Shown: positions 1 to 12,229 of the stretch, piece after piece | Position numbering within the stretch: the stretch's first letter is position 1 | How the letters are laid out: each line of letters starts with the position of its first letter | Assembly: GCF_000724485.1 (NCBI RefSeq) | Contig: NZ_CP007739.1 | Location: 1-32,000, forward strand | DNA: 32,000 nt | DNA from: Bacillus methanolicus MGA3 | GTDB taxonomy: Bacteria; Bacillota; Bacilli; Bacillales; Cytobacillaceae | Direction: 5' to 3' | Translations under genes and position numbers: made by a program | The notes under the pieces: generated by a model | What the model was told of the DNA's origin: nothing | Databases searched by the model: none | What the model saw: only the letters and a program-made list of their open reading frames with translations

Positions 1-1347
1 TTGGAAAATATTGCGGACCTTTGGAATAAGGCCTTGTCGAATATTGAGAAAAAGATAAGCAAACCAAGTTTTGAAACGTGGCTGAAATCGACAAAAGCCC
101 ATTCCCTGCAAGGTGACACTCTTACGATCACAGCCCCAAATGAGTTTGCCCGGGATTGGCTGGAAGAACGATATTCCCAATTAATCTCCGGAATTCTCTA
201 TGAAATTACTGGGGAAGAGTTAAGAGTGAAGTTTATTATTCCGCAAAATCAAAGTGAAGAAGATGCTGATCTTAAAGTTCCTCCAAAAAAAACAAAAAAG
301 GATGATGATCAGCCAGATTTTCCACAAAATATGCTAAATCCTAAATACACTTTTGACACATTTGTCATTGGTTCGGGAAACCGTTTCGCCCATGCAGCTT
401 CGCTCGCAGTTGCAGAAGCTCCGGCAAAAGCTTATAACCCGTTATTTATATACGGTGGTGTAGGTCTTGGAAAAACACACTTAATGCATGCAATAGGCCA
501 TTATGTTTTAGAACATAATCCGTCCGCAAAGGTCGTTTATTTATCCTCCGAAAAATTCACGAACGAATTTATTAATTCAATTCGTGATAATAAGGCTGGC
601 GATTTTCGCAATAAATATCGAAATGTGGATGTTCTTCTGATAGATGATATTCAATTTCTTGCCGGAAAAGAACAAACTCAAGAGGAATTTTTCCATACGT
701 TTAATACTCTTCATGAGGAAAGCAAACAAATTGTTATTTCGAGTGACCGGCCGCCAAAAGAAATACCGACTCTTGAAGACAGATTGCGATCCCGTTTTGA
801 ATGGGGACTAATCACTGATATTACCCCTCCTGACCTAGAAACTAGGATTGCAATTTTGCGGAAAAAGGCGAAGGCAGAGGGATTAGATATCCCAAATGAA
901 GTTATGCTTTATATAGCAAATCAAATTGATTCAAACATACGTGAACTTGAAGGGGCGCTAATTAGGGTTGTTGCCTATTCATCCCTCATAAACAAAGATA
1001 TTAATGCCGACCTTGCAGCTGAGGCTTTGAAAGACATAATACCAAGCTCTAAACCAAAAGTGATTACTATTCATGATATTCAAAAAGCGGTGGGCGAGCA
1101 TTTTAATGTCAAACTGGAAGATTTTAAAGCAAAGAAAAGAACGAAATCAGTTGCGTTTCCAAGACAAATTGCCATGTATTTATCAAGGGAACTGACCGAT
1201 TTCTCCTTGCCGAAAATTGGAGAGGAATTTGGTGGAAGAGATCATACAACAGTCATCCATGCTCATGAAAAAATTTCAAAACTGCTTGAGACAGATGCAA
1301 CGCTTCAAAAACAGATAAAAGAGATTCACGAAATGTTAAAAGTTTAA
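1..1347 (+). CDS. dnaA: Chromosomal replication initiator protein DnaA
   Basis: DnaA is the AAA+ ATPase that binds DnaA boxes at oriC, unwinds the origin and recruits the replicative helicase. The 448-residue product has the full family layout: an N-terminal interaction domain (about 1-80), a charged linker (about 85-110), the ATPase with Walker A GGVGLGKT at 152-159 and Walker B LLIDD at 212-216, and a C-terminal DNA-binding domain with the DnaA signature [11 protein letters not shown] at 411-421. Length matches the usual ~446 in Bacillus. Translation starts at TTG on base 1, so the ribosome binding site and promoter are outside the window. The TTG start rests on the match of the N-terminus (MENIADLW) to the family. 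It is followed by oriC and dnaN, the classic Firmicute order. Identity is certain. Confidence 0.99.
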   Translation: MENIADLWNKALSNIEKKISKPSFETWLKSTKAHSLQGDTLTITAPNEFARDWLEERYSQLISGILYEITGEELRVKFIIPQNQSEEDADLKVPPKKTKKDDDQPDFPQNMLNPKYTFDTFVIGSGNRFAHAASLAVAEAPAKAYNPLFIYGGVGLGKTHLMHAIGHYVLEHNPSAKVVYLSSEKFTNEFINSIRDNKAGDFRNKYRNVDVLLIDDIQFLAGKEQTQEEFFHTFNTLHEESKQIVISSDRPPKEIPTLEDRLRSRFEWGLITDITPPDLETRIAILRKKAKAEGLDIPNEVMLYIANQIDSNIRELEGALIRVVAYSSLINKDINADLAAEALKDIIPSSKPKVITIHDIQKAVGEHFNVKLEDFKAKKRTKSVAFPRQIAMYLSRELTDFSLPKIGEEFGGRDHTTVIHAHEKISKLLETDATLQKQIKEIHEMLKV

Positions 1348-1374
1348 TAATGTGTATAACTTTCATTAACTTAC

Positions 1375-1406
1375 ACACAGTCTATCCACATGTGGATAGA
1401 CTGTGT
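1375..1406. repeat. 32-bp perfect palindrome carrying two DnaA-like boxes
   Basis: Bases 1375-1390 are exactly complementary to 1391-1406, with no loop. Each arm ends at the centre in a one-mismatch DnaA box (CTATCCACA and its complement). In RNA it could fold into a hairpin followed by a short U-rich stretch (TTTCCTTT), so it may also serve as a dnaA transcription terminator. The palindrome is seen directly; the double role is inference. Confidence 0.85.
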
Positions 1407-1445
1407 TTCCTTTAATAATCGAAGTTATCCACATATAAACAAGTC

Positions 1446-1500
1446 CTACTATTACTTCTATTATTTTTTAAGAAAAATAATAATAAAAAAATAGTATAAA
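1446..1500 (+). other. DnaA-trio element and AT-rich unwinding element
   Basis: Six consecutive trinucleotides ending in TA or TT (1446-1463) follow the perfect box at 1425-1433. Read on the other strand they fit the 3'-[G/A]A[T/A]-5' trio pattern along which DnaA filaments grow on single-stranded DNA in B. subtilis. The next ~35 bases are almost pure A/T and would melt readily. Confidence 0.75.
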
Positions 1501-1524
1501 AATGCCGAAACGGAGGATTAACAA

Positions 1525-2661
1525 ATGAAATTTATAATCCAACGCGATCGTCTTGTTCAAAGCGTGCAAGATGTTATGAAAGCAATTGCTTCAAGAACAA
1601 CAATTCCTATTCTTACAGGAATTAAAATTGTGGCAACTGAAAAAGGAGTAACTCTTACAGGAAGCGATTCAGATATTTCTATTGAATCTTTTATTCCGAA
1701 AGAAGAAGATGGTAATGAACTTGTTGAAATTAAAGAGCCCGGAGCGATTGTTTTACAAGCTCGTTTTTTCAGTGAAATTGTTAAAAAATTGCCGACTGAA
1801 ACTGTTGATATCGAAGTTCAAAACCATTTACAAACCGTTATTCGTTCCGGAAAATCTGAATTTAATTTACATGGGTTAGATGCAGAAGAATATCCACATC
1901 TTCCGCAAATTAAAGAAGAAAATGTGTTTAGGATTCCTACAGACCTATTAAAAATGATGATTCGGCAAACTGTTTTTGCAGTGTCCACTTCAGAAACACG
2001 CCCAATTTTGACAGGTGTCAACTGGAAGATTGAAAATAACGAATTGACTTGTATTGCAACAGATAGCCATCGTCTTGCTTTAAGAAAAGCACAAATCGAA
2101 ACAGAAAATAATGAATCATATAATGTTGTAATCCCTGGAAAAAGCTTAAACGAATTAAGCAAGATTCTTGATGATAGCAATGACCCAATTGATATTGTTA
2201 TTACTGAAAATCAGGTACTATTTAAAGCGAAGCATTTACTATTCTTCTCACGCTTGCTGGAAGGAAACTATCCAGATACTTCCCGTTTAATCCCTACGGA
2301 CAGCAAGACAGATGTAGTTGTAAATTTAAAAGAATTTTTACAGGCAATTGACCGTGCAGCATTATTAGCCCGTGACGACAGAAACAATGTCGTTAAGTTC
2401 TCAACGTTCGAAAGCCAATTGATTGAAATATCCTCCAATACTCCTGAAATCGGAAAAGTCGTTGAAGAAGTACAGGCTCAATCAATTGATGGAGAAGAAT
2501 TGAAAATTTCCTTTAGTGCAAAATATATGATGGATGCTCTAAAAACGTTAGAAGGTACGGAAATTAAAATCAGCTTTACCGGAGCAATGCGCCCATTCTT
2601 AATTCGCCCAATAAATGATGATTCCATCCTGCAATTAATCTTGCCGGTTAGAACATATTAG
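1525..2661 (+). CDS. dnaN: DNA polymerase III beta subunit (sliding clamp)
   Basis: DnaN forms the ring-shaped dimer that tethers DNA polymerase III and many repair proteins to DNA. The 378-residue product equals the usual Bacillus length and shows the three tandem clamp folds, starting MKFIIQRDRLVQSVQDVMKAI and ending in the family-typical LPVRTY tail that forms part of the partner-binding pocket. The ATG at 1525 is preceded by a good ribosome binding site (GGAGGA, 1512-1517). It sits directly downstream of oriC and is followed by an intrinsic terminator, so dnaA and dnaN may be co-transcribed but dnaN reads on little further. Identity is certain. Confidence 0.99.
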   Translation: MKFIIQRDRLVQSVQDVMKAIASRTTIPILTGIKIVATEKGVTLTGSDSDISIESFIPKEEDGNELVEIKEPGAIVLQARFFSEIVKKLPTETVDIEVQNHLQTVIRSGKSEFNLHGLDAEEYPHLPQIKEENVFRIPTDLLKMMIRQTVFAVSTSETRPILTGVNWKIENNELTCIATDSHRLALRKAQIETENNESYNVVIPGKSLNELSKILDDSNDPIDIVITENQVLFKAKHLLFFSRLLEGNYPDTSRLIPTDSKTDVVVNLKEFLQAIDRAALLARDDRNNVVKFSTFESQLIEISSNTPEIGKVVEEVQAQSIDGEELKISFSAKYMMDALKTLEGTEIKISFTGAMRPFLIRPINDDSILQLILPVRTY

Positions 2662-2670
2662 AAAAATTTT

Positions 2671-2699
2671 AAAGCCGCCAGCCAACTGGTGGCTTTTTT
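2671..2699 (+). terminator. Intrinsic terminator after dnaN
   Basis: An 11-bp stem (2671-2681 with 2686-2696, one G-U pair), a CCAA loop and a run of T. It lies ten bases after the dnaN stop and separates dnaN from rlbA/recF. Confidence 0.9.
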
Positions 2700-2849
2700 A
2701 TTATGAAAGCAATTCCGCAATATTAAAATTGAGACAATGAAACCTATTTCCATAATATGGTTGATAGTTTATAACTTATGCTTGTTTTTTGTGTAAAATA
2801 ATTTTTTTTAGTAAAATAAAATATTAGATACAATTGCCGAAAGAGTGAA

Positions 2850-3068
2850 ATGATGTTGAAAGAAATCAAAATTGAAACGGAATTTATTACATTAAGCCAA
2901 TTTTTAAAGTTGGCTGATATCATACAGACCGGCGGAATGGCAAAATGGTTTTTAAGTGAACATGAAGTATACGTGAATGGTGAACAAGATCAAAGAAGAG
3001 GACGAAAATTAAGAGCAGGAGATGAAATAAATATACCAAATTTCGGAATATTCATCATAAAGCATTGA
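2850..3068 (+). CDS. rlbA: S4-domain RNA-binding protein YaaA/RlbA
   Basis: This small S4-domain protein sits between dnaN and recF in Bacillus, where it is linked to ribosome assembly. The 72-residue product is essentially one S4 domain with the typical core (FLKLADIIQTGGMAKWFL..VYVNGE) and the RRGRKLRAGDEI segment that contacts RNA. Length matches YaaA of B. subtilis (71). Two ATG codons stand side by side at 2850 and 2853 and either could be used; the upstream Shine-Dalgarno is weak. The 150 bases between the dnaN terminator and this start are very AT-rich, and I see no convincing sigma-A promoter there. The recF start lies 18 bases after the stop, so the two are probably one transcript. 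Confidence 0.93.
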   Translation: MMLKEIKIETEFITLSQFLKLADIIQTGGMAKWFLSEHEVYVNGEQDQRRGRKLRAGDEINIPNFGIFIIKH

Positions 3069-3086
3069 TCAAAGGATGAAACGTAA

Positions 3087-4205
3087 ATGTTTATTGAGGA
3101 GCTGTCTTTGAAAAATTATCGGAATTATGAGGAACTCGAAGCCCAATTTGAAAATAAAGTAAATGTTATTCTTGGTGAAAATGCCCAAGGGAAAACAAAC
3201 GTTATGGAATCTATTTATGTATTGGCAATGGCCAAATCGCATCGCACCTCAAAAGATAAAGATCTTATTCGCTGGGATCAGGATTATGCTAAAATAGAAG
3301 GTAGGGTAAAGAAAAATCATGGTTCCCTGCCTATTCATTTGGTGATTTCCAAAAAAGGGAAAAAAGCAAAAGTAAACCATATCGAACAGCAAAAACTCAG
3401 CCAATATATTGGAAATATGAATGTTGTAATGTTTGCGCCTGAAGATCTCCATCTTGTAAAAGGGAACCCTCAAGTAAGGCGTCGTTTTATTGATATGGAA
3501 ATTGGTCAAGTTTCAGCTGTTTACTTACATGAAATGAGCCAATATCAAAAAATATTACAACAGCGCAATCATTATTTAAAACTTTTGCAAACCCGAAAGC
3601 AAAACGATCAGGCGATTCTTGAAATACTGACGGAGCAATTTATTGGAATAGCGGTTCGGATTATCAAAAAGCGTTTCGAGTTTTTACAGCTTCTTCAAAA
3701 CTGGGCAATGCCGATCCATAAAGGGATTTCAAGAGGGCTGGAAACGTTAAAAATTGAGTATAAACCATCGGTTGAAGTATCAGAAGACCAAGATTTGTCG
3801 AAAATGATAAAAGTATTTGAAGATAAATTTTTAAAAGTCAAAAATCGGGAAATAGAACGCGGAGTTTCACAGTTTGGTCCCCATCGGGATGACCTTCTTT
3901 TTTTTGTAAATGGCAGGGATGTACAAACATTTGGTTCGCAAGGACAGCAGCGGACAACAGCCCTGTCTGTGAAATTGGCAGAAATAGAGCTCATTCATTC
4001 GGAGATTGGCGAATATCCAATCTTGCTGTTGGATGATGTTCTCTCTGAGTTGGATAATTACCGCCAATCTCATTTGTTAAATACCATTCAAGGCAAGGTT
4101 CAGACGTTTGTTACAACGACAAGTGTTGATGGAATTGACCATCAAACTTTAAAAGAAGCTTCCACCTACAAAGTAGAAGCCGGGGTCATGAAACGGGTTC
4201 AATGA
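3087..4205 (+). CDS. recF: DNA replication and repair protein RecF
   Basis: RecF is an SMC-like ATPase that works with RecO and RecR to load RecA at single-strand gaps and stalled forks. The 372-residue product has Walker A GENAQGKT at 30-37, the ABC signature region GSQGQQRT at 283-290 and Walker B ILLLDD with the downstream D-loop (LSELD) at 312-323. Length is normal (about 370). The ATG at 3087 follows an AAAGGA site (3071-3076). recR, which encodes its partner, is also in this window (29806-30402). The remB remnant begins nine bases after the recF stop, as the intact gene does in relatives. Confidence 0.98.
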   Translation: MFIEELSLKNYRNYEELEAQFENKVNVILGENAQGKTNVMESIYVLAMAKSHRTSKDKDLIRWDQDYAKIEGRVKKNHGSLPIHLVISKKGKKAKVNHIEQQKLSQYIGNMNVVMFAPEDLHLVKGNPQVRRRFIDMEIGQVSAVYLHEMSQYQKILQQRNHYLKLLQTRKQNDQAILEILTEQFIGIAVRIIKKRFEFLQLLQNWAMPIHKGISRGLETLKIEYKPSVEVSEDQDLSKMIKVFEDKFLKVKNREIERGVSQFGPHRDDLLFFVNGRDVQTFGSQGQQRTTALSVKLAEIELIHSEIGEYPILLLDDVLSELDNYRQSHLLNTIQGKVQTFVTTTSVDGIDHQTLKEASTYKVEAGVMKRVQ

Positions 4206-4214
4206 GGTGAGAAA

Positions 4215-4460
4215 ATGTATCTGCATGCAGGAGAAAATATTCTTGTTAGAACGAAGGATATTATTGCAATTCTTGACAGAGAAAGCGTAAAATCCTGGCC
4301 TTAGGTGCAAGAGTTAATTGAAGAGCAGATGGAGCGAGTGATCGACTTCTCAAAAGGTTCTTTTTAATAATTCGTATTCACTTGTGAAAATATTTATTTT
4401 TCTCTTCTCGCCTCAAGGACATTGAAGAAAAAGTCCAGAGTGCTATCGATACAACAATAA
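4215..4460 (+). pseudogene. remB: Degraded remB (yaaB) with three in-frame stop codons
   Basis: RemB is a small extracellular-matrix regulator encoded between recF and gyrB in Bacillus. Here one frame from ATG 4215 reads MYLHAGENILVRTKDIIAIL and, further on, ENIYF..TLKKKS, which match RemB's start (MYIH.G) and its NIYYSPL..TLKK end. The frame is interrupted by TAG at 4302-4304 and tandem TAA TAA at 4365-4370, and ends at TAA 4458-4460. Counting the stops as codons gives 81 positions, about the normal RemB length, so the gene seems to have died by point substitutions without any frameshift. A plausible ribosome binding site (GAGGTGAG) remains. A short N-terminal peptide (29 aa) could still be made. 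The alignment to RemB is from memory of the family. Confidence 0.82.
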
Positions 4461-4482
4461 TTATTTTTATCTATATTCACTG

Positions 4483-4506
4483 ACTTGTCCAACAGGCAAG
4501 TTTTTA
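4483..4506 (+). terminator. Probable intrinsic terminator upstream of gyrB
   Basis: A 7-bp stem (4483-4489 with 4495-4501, one G-U pair), a CAACA loop and a T run. It lies after the remB remnant and about 45 bases before gyrB, so gyrB may need its own promoter or readthrough. Confidence 0.6.
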
Positions 4507-4541
4507 TAGAGGAAATCGAGAGTATGCAAATGAAAGTGTAG

Positions 4542-6479
<1,938 letters not shown>

Positions 6480-6483
6480 CATT

Positions 6484-6518
6484 TCAGGATAGAGGGGTTT
6501 CCGTCTATCCTGATTTTC
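6484..6518 (+). terminator. Intrinsic terminator after gyrB
   Basis: A perfect 10-bp stem (TCAGGATAGA at 6484-6493 with 6504-6513) followed by TTTTCTTC, starting five bases after the gyrB stop. This suggests gyrB and gyrA are separately controlled transcripts. Confidence 0.88.
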
Positions 6519-6678
6519 TTCATTTTTAAGTAGAATCGGTCATGCTGCTTTCATAAGTTTCATGGTCAAGAAATACAGGTGCTAGTTTTTTGGCCGTCTC
6601 CAGCGCTTGTCGGGCCTGATCAAGGCTCTTTCACTTTTCTTACTTGCATCGTTGTCTTTAAAAGGAGGTTTCTCTCAT

Positions 6679-9207
6679 ATGGCTGAAACGCCTAATTCCC
6701 GTGTAAAAGAAATCAATATAAGCCAGGAAATGCGGTCATCATTCTTAGATTATGCGATGAGCGTTATTGTTTCACGCGCCCTTCCAGATGTTCGCGACGG
6801 TTTAAAACCCGTTCACCGCAGAATTTTATTTGCGATGCATGATCTTGGAATGCATGCGGACAAACCGTACAAAAAATCAGCCCGTATCGTCGGGGAAGTA
6901 ATCGGAAAATACCATCCTCATGGCGACTCGGCTGTTTATGACTCGATGGTGCGGATGGCACAGGATTTTAACTACCGGTATATGCTTGTCGATGGTCATG
7001 GTAATTTCGGATCAGTGGACGGAGACGCTGCGGCAGCAATGCGTTATACGGAAGCGAGAATGTCCAAAATTTCGATGGAATTGCTTCGGGATATTAACAA
7101 AGATACGATTGACTACCAGGATAACTATGATGGTTCGGAAAAAGAACCGGTTGTTTTACCTTCCCGCTTTCCGAATCTTCTTGTGAACGGTGCTTCCGGA
7201 ATTGCTGTCGGAATGGCAACGAACATTCCTCCTCACCAGCTTGGAGAAGTAATTGACGGGGTGTTAGCTTTAAGTAAAGATCCTGATATAACAATTCAAG
7301 AGCTTATGGAAGTCATTCCAGGACCGGATTTTCCGACTGCAGGTCTGATTCTCGGTAAAAGAGGAATCCGTAAAGCTTATGAAACAGGAAGAGGTTCCAT
7401 CACTCTCCGGGCAAGAGTCGAAATTGAACAGAAATCTAATGGCAAAGAAGTTATTATTGTCAAAGAACTTCCTTACCAGGTGAATAAAGCGAAACTGATT
7501 GAAAAGATTGCGGAACTTGTCCGCGATAAAAAAATCGACGGTATTTCTGACTTGCGGGATGAATCAGACCGAAACGGAATGCGCATTGTTATCGAAGTCA
7601 GAAAAGACGCAAATGCAAATGTATTACTAAATAACTTGTACAAACAAACAGCATTGCAAACGAGTTTTGGCATTAACATGCTTGCATTAGTTGACGGACA
7701 GCCGAAAGTTTTGAATTTAAAACAATGCCTGCAGCATTACTTAGACCATCAAAAGGTTGTCATCCGCCGCAGAACAGAATTTGAGCTTCGTAAAGCAGAG
7801 GCGCGCGCCCATATTTTAGAAGGTTTGCGCATTGCCCTTGATCACCTTGACGAAGTGATTACTTTGATTCGTAATTCGCAAACGACTGATATCGCACGTG
7901 AAGGCTTGATGACACGATTTAATTTATCTGAAAAACAAGCACAAGCGATTTTGGATATGCGCCTACAGCGCTTAACCGGATTAGAACGCGAAAAAATTGA
8001 AGAAGAATATCAAAGCCTTGTTAAACTTATTGCCGAATTAAAAGCGATCCTTGCAGACGAAGAAAAGGTACTTGAAATTATTCGTGAAGAGCTAAGTGAA
8101 ATTAAAGAACGATTCAATGATGAGCGCCGCACGGAAATCGTTGCCGGCGGAATCGAATTCATTGAAGATGAAGACTTAATCCCGCGTGAAAATGTTGTAA
8201 TTACATTAACCCATAATGGTTATATTAAACGTCTTCCTGTATCAACCTATCGTGCCCAGAAGCGCGGCGGCCGGGGAATTCAAGGTATGGGAACGAATGA
8301 AGATGACTTTGTAGAGCATCTCATCACAACATCTACACACGATACGATTCTTTTCTTTACGAACAAAGGGAAAGTGTATCGTGCTAAAGGGTACGAAATT
8401 CCGGAGTTCAGCCGGACAGCAAAAGGAATCCCTATCGTCAACCTTCTGGAAGTCGATAAAGACGAATGGATTAACGCAATTATTCCTGTTGAAGAATTTG
8501 ACGATAACTGGTTCTTATTCTTCACAACAAAAGAGGGAATATCTAAACGCTCTCCGCTGTCTTCATTTGCTCATATTAGAAACAATGGGTTAATTGCTTT
8601 AAACCTCCGTGAAGGAGATGAGTTAATCTCTGTAAGATTAACAGACGGCAGCAAACATATTATTATCGGAACGAAAAACGGCATGCTGATTCGCTTCCCT
8701 GAGACAGATGTCCGCTCAATGGGCCGGACTGCCACAGGCGTAAAAGGCATTAGCCTTGATGAAGGCGACGAGGTCATTGGAATGGAAGTTTTAGAAGAGA
8801 ATAACGATATCTTAATTGTAACGAAAAACGGCTACGGGAAACGTACACCTGCCTCTGAATACCGTGTTCAGGGCAGAGGCGGCAAAGGAATTAAGACTTG
8901 CAATATAACCGAGAAAAATGGAAACCTTGTAGCGATGAAGGCAGTAACCGGTGAAGAAGATCTCATGCTGATCACGACAGGTGGTGTATTAATTCGCATA
9001 GATGTGGGTGGTATTTCGGTCATGGGTCGAAATACCCAAGGAGTTAAACTTATTCGTTTAGAAGAAGATGAAAACGAATATGTAGCAACCGTTGCCAAAG
9101 TGGAAAAGGAAGAAGAAAAAGAAGATGATGCGGTTGCAGAAGAAAGCAGCGCAATTGAATCCGAGGATAAGGAAAGTACTTCTGTTGAACATGATGAACA
9201 AGAATAA
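6679..9207 (+). CDS. gyrA: DNA gyrase subunit A
   Basis: GyrA is the DNA-cleaving and DNA-wrapping subunit of gyrase. ATG 6679 is chosen because AAAGGAGG lies at 6661-6668 and the product then begins [19 protein letters not shown] as in the family; an in-frame upstream extension to 6607 lacks support. The 842-residue product has the catalytic Tyr at 123 (AMRYTEARM), the quinolone-resistance region [10 protein letters not shown] with Ser84 and Asp88 (a sensitive-type pattern), and the GyrA box KRGGRGIQG at 528-536, followed by the beta-pinwheel repeats. It ends in a long acidic Glu/Asp tail of about 35 residues. The ~160 bases between the gyrB terminator and this gene contain no promoter I can identify with confidence. 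Confidence 0.98.
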   Translation: MAETPNSRVKEINISQEMRSSFLDYAMSVIVSRALPDVRDGLKPVHRRILFAMHDLGMHADKPYKKSARIVGEVIGKYHPHGDSAVYDSMVRMAQDFNYRYMLVDGHGNFGSVDGDAAAAMRYTEARMSKISMELLRDINKDTIDYQDNYDGSEKEPVVLPSRFPNLLVNGASGIAVGMATNIPPHQLGEVIDGVLALSKDPDITIQELMEVIPGPDFPTAGLILGKRGIRKAYETGRGSITLRARVEIEQKSNGKEVIIVKELPYQVNKAKLIEKIAELVRDKKIDGISDLRDESDRNGMRIVIEVRKDANANVLLNNLYKQTALQTSFGINMLALVDGQPKVLNLKQCLQHYLDHQKVVIRRRTEFELRKAEARAHILEGLRIALDHLDEVITLIRNSQTTDIAREGLMTRFNLSEKQAQAILDMRLQRLTGLEREKIEEEYQSLVKLIAELKAILADEEKVLEIIREELSEIKERFNDERRTEIVAGGIEFIEDEDLIPRENVVITLTHNGYIKRLPVSTYRAQKRGGRGIQGMGTNEDDFVEHLITTSTHDTILFFTNKGKVYRAKGYEIPEFSRTAKGIPIVNLLEVDKDEWINAIIPVEEFDDNWFLFFTTKEGISKRSPLSSFAHIRNNGLIALNLREGDELISVRLTDGSKHIIIGTKNGMLIRFPETDVRSMGRTATGVKGISLDEGDEVIGMEVLEENNDILIVTKNGYGKRTPASEYRVQGRGGKGIKTCNITEKNGNLVAMKAVTGEEDLMLITTGGVLIRIDVGGISVMGRNTQGVKLIRLEEDENEYVATVAKVEKEEEKEDDAVAEESSAIESEDKESTSVEHDEQE

Positions 9208-9218
9208 GCATGAGAGTA

Positions 9219-9249
9219 AGAGGAACGCAAATTTGTGTTCCTCTTTTTT
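9219..9249 (+). terminator. Intrinsic terminator after gyrA
   Basis: A 13-bp stem (9219-9231 with 9232-9244, one G-U pair, tight loop) followed by TTTTTT, twelve bases after the gyrA stop. Confidence 0.9.
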
Positions 9250-9304
9250 GGTAAAATCATGTAAAATATAGTCAAAAAGACTTAAATTGCCGGGGTGGAT
9301 TCAG

Positions 9305-10405
9305 TTGCGCGTAATGGTGAAAGAACTTCAGGAAGGCTGTATCTTGTCTGCGGATGTATACAGTAAAACGAACTGTCCAATCATGAAAAAAAACACTGTC
9401 TTAAACAACGAATTAATTAACATTTTAAAATTATTTTTAATTCATGATGTATATGTAGAAAAAACGCTAATAAATGGCATGCCCTTTACACCAATTGAAG
9501 TCCTGGAAGATCTGCCTGATTCAAAGGAGAAATCTGAACAAGCGGCATTGCGTTTAAGCGATATGTTTTTAAGGGCCGTAAAAGAGTACAAAAGAGAGTT
9601 CAAATCTTGGCAAGCAGGATTGCCGATAAATATTTCACGAATCAGGGAAATCATTTTACCGTTAATTGAAAAAGCGGAAACTTCAATATCTGAAATTTTT
9701 ACACTTCATCATTTTTCAACAAAAGATGATTATATTTATCAGCACCCCGTGGCTGTTGCAATTTTGTCTGCGTTTATCGCTAAAAAATTGAATTACAATA
9801 AGGGGGATATTGTTCAAATTGCTCTTGCAGGATGTTTAGCTGATTGTGGCATGGCGAAATTAAGCAATGCTATTTTATTTAAAAAAACTTCTTTAACGGT
9901 CAATGAATTTGAAGAAATAAAAAAACACCCTACACTTAGCTACAAGATGGTTCAAAAAGTTTCTCTATTAAGAGATAGTACAAAATTAGCCATTGCTCAG
10001 CATCATGAAAGATTAGACGGAAGCGGTTATCCATTTGGTGAAAAAGGAAATAAAATTCATTTTTTCGCGAAAATTATCGGTACTGCTGATACTTTTCATG
10101 CGATGACCTCTGAACGCTTGTACAGAAGCAAACAACCGCCTTTTAAAGTTCTGGAAATGATGTCAGAAGATCAATTTGGGAAATTTGATCCCGTCATATT
10201 AAAAGCACTCATGTCAGGGATTATGAATTTTTCAAACGGAAGTAAAGTAATATTATCGGACGGTCAGGTAGGTAAAATTTTATTTATGGATGAAAAAGCT
10301 CCGACCCGTCCTTTAATTCAATTATTAAATTCAAATGAAATTATTGATTTAGGAAAGCATCGTCACTTATTTATTAACGAAGTTTTAACTGAAGCCATCC
10401 GATAG
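9305..10405 (+). CDS. HD-GYP-like domain protein with degenerate HD motif
   Basis: HD-GYP proteins are usually c-di-GMP phosphodiesterases. TTG 9305 is chosen because a GGGGTGG site (9292-9298) lies 6 bases upstream; TTG 9287 would include that site in the coding region. The 366-residue product has an N-terminal region without a recognisable domain (about 1-130), then an HD-GYP fold with His147, a position where the HD doublet reads Ala179-Asp180 (LADCGM where active members have L-HD-IGK), His208 (KKHP) and HHERLDGSGYP at 233-243. Loss of the HD histidine and the nearby lysine removes one metal ligand, so activity may be altered or lost. I see no membrane segment or receiver domain. HD-GYP genes directly after gyrA occur, to my recollection, in other Bacillaceae. 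Confidence 0.85.
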   Translation: MRVMVKELQEGCILSADVYSKTNCPIMKKNTVLNNELINILKLFLIHDVYVEKTLINGMPFTPIEVLEDLPDSKEKSEQAALRLSDMFLRAVKEYKREFKSWQAGLPINISRIREIILPLIEKAETSISEIFTLHHFSTKDDYIYQHPVAVAILSAFIAKKLNYNKGDIVQIALAGCLADCGMAKLSNAILFKKTSLTVNEFEEIKKHPTLSYKMVQKVSLLRDSTKLAIAQHHERLDGSGYPFGEKGNKIHFFAKIIGTADTFHAMTSERLYRSKQPPFKVLEMMSEDQFGKFDPVILKALMSGIMNFSNGSKVILSDGQVGKILFMDEKAPTRPLIQLLNSNEIIDLGKHRHLFINEVLTEAIR

Positions 10406-10420
10406 TGGTTGGTTTCAGTT
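10387..10420 (+). other. Hairpin overlapping the stop codon of the HD-GYP gene
   Basis: AACTGAAGCCA (10387-10397) pairs with 10410-10420 (one G-U pair) around a 12-base loop that contains the stop codon. No T run follows, so it is not a standard intrinsic terminator. It may stabilise the mRNA end. Confidence 0.35.
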
Positions 10421-10459
10421 ATGATTAGGAACATAAATAAATTTTTTATAAAAAATATA

Positions 10460-10488
10460 TTGACGATCCTATTTTATGATGTTAATAT
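10460..10488 (+). promoter_or_regulatory. rRNA operon promoter P1
   Basis: -35 TTGACG (10460-10465), 17-base spacer, -10 TAATAT (10483-10488). The same element recurs at 31077 before the second rRNA operon. Tandem rRNA promoters are normal in Bacillus. Confidence 0.88.
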
Positions 10489-10535
10489 ATAAATCGTTGT
10501 CGCCAATAATGCGATAACAAAAAGATACAAAAATG

Positions 10536-10564
10536 TTGACATAACATTTTGAGAATGTTATATT
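10536..10564 (+). promoter_or_regulatory. rRNA operon promoter P2
   Basis: -35 TTGACA (10536-10541), 17-base spacer, -10 TATATT (10559-10564). It is the nearer and stronger-looking promoter, and an imperfect inverted repeat (AACATTTT..GAATGTT) lies in its spacer. A small leader hairpin (GTCGC..GCGAC, 10571-10586) follows. Confidence 0.92.
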
Positions 10565-10592
10565 AATAAAGTCGCCTACAAGCGACAACTTA

Positions 10593-10625
10593 AATTGTTC
10601 CTTGAAAACTGAACAAACAAAAGCG
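10593..10625 (+). other. 16S rRNA processing stalk, 5' arm
   Basis: These 33 bases are nearly fully complementary to 12361-12393, beyond the 16S 3' end. The two arms would form the long double-stranded stalk that RNase III cuts to release 16S precursor. The 5' arm is repeated unchanged before the second 16S gene. Confidence 0.88.
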
Positions 10626-10661
10626 TCAACGTTAATTATTTTATGAGCATATCTTACTCTT

Positions 10662-12217
<1,556 letters not shown>

Positions 12218-12229
12218 ATTATACGAAAA

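Larger units (their letters stand above)
1348..1524. other. oriC: oriC unwinding region between dnaA and dnaN
   Basis: This non-coding spacer holds DnaA boxes (consensus TTATNCACA): a perfect reverse-strand box at 1351-1359, a perfect TTATCCACA at 1425-1433, and one-mismatch boxes at 1371-1379, 1382-1390 and 1391-1399 (the last inverted). After the perfect box comes a short spacer, then trinucleotides matching the DnaA-trio pattern (CTA CTA TTA CTT CTA TTA at 1446-1463), then A/T-only DNA to about 1500. Box, then trios, then AT-rich element is the known Bacillus unwinding arrangement. The dnaN ribosome binding site (GGAGGA, 1512-1517) lies at the far end. Any second DnaA-box cluster would be upstream of dnaA, outside the window. 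Confidence 0.9.

Noticed and set aside
4302..4370. Programmed readthrough or recoding to produce full-length RemB
   Set aside because: There are three stops, two in tandem, with no recoding element or selenocysteine-type UGA. Simple gene decay is far more likely.
8868..9275. 135-residue Ser-rich open frame antisense to the end of gyrA
   Set aside because: The serine runs are the complement of Glu/Asp codons of the GyrA acidic tail; a shadow frame.
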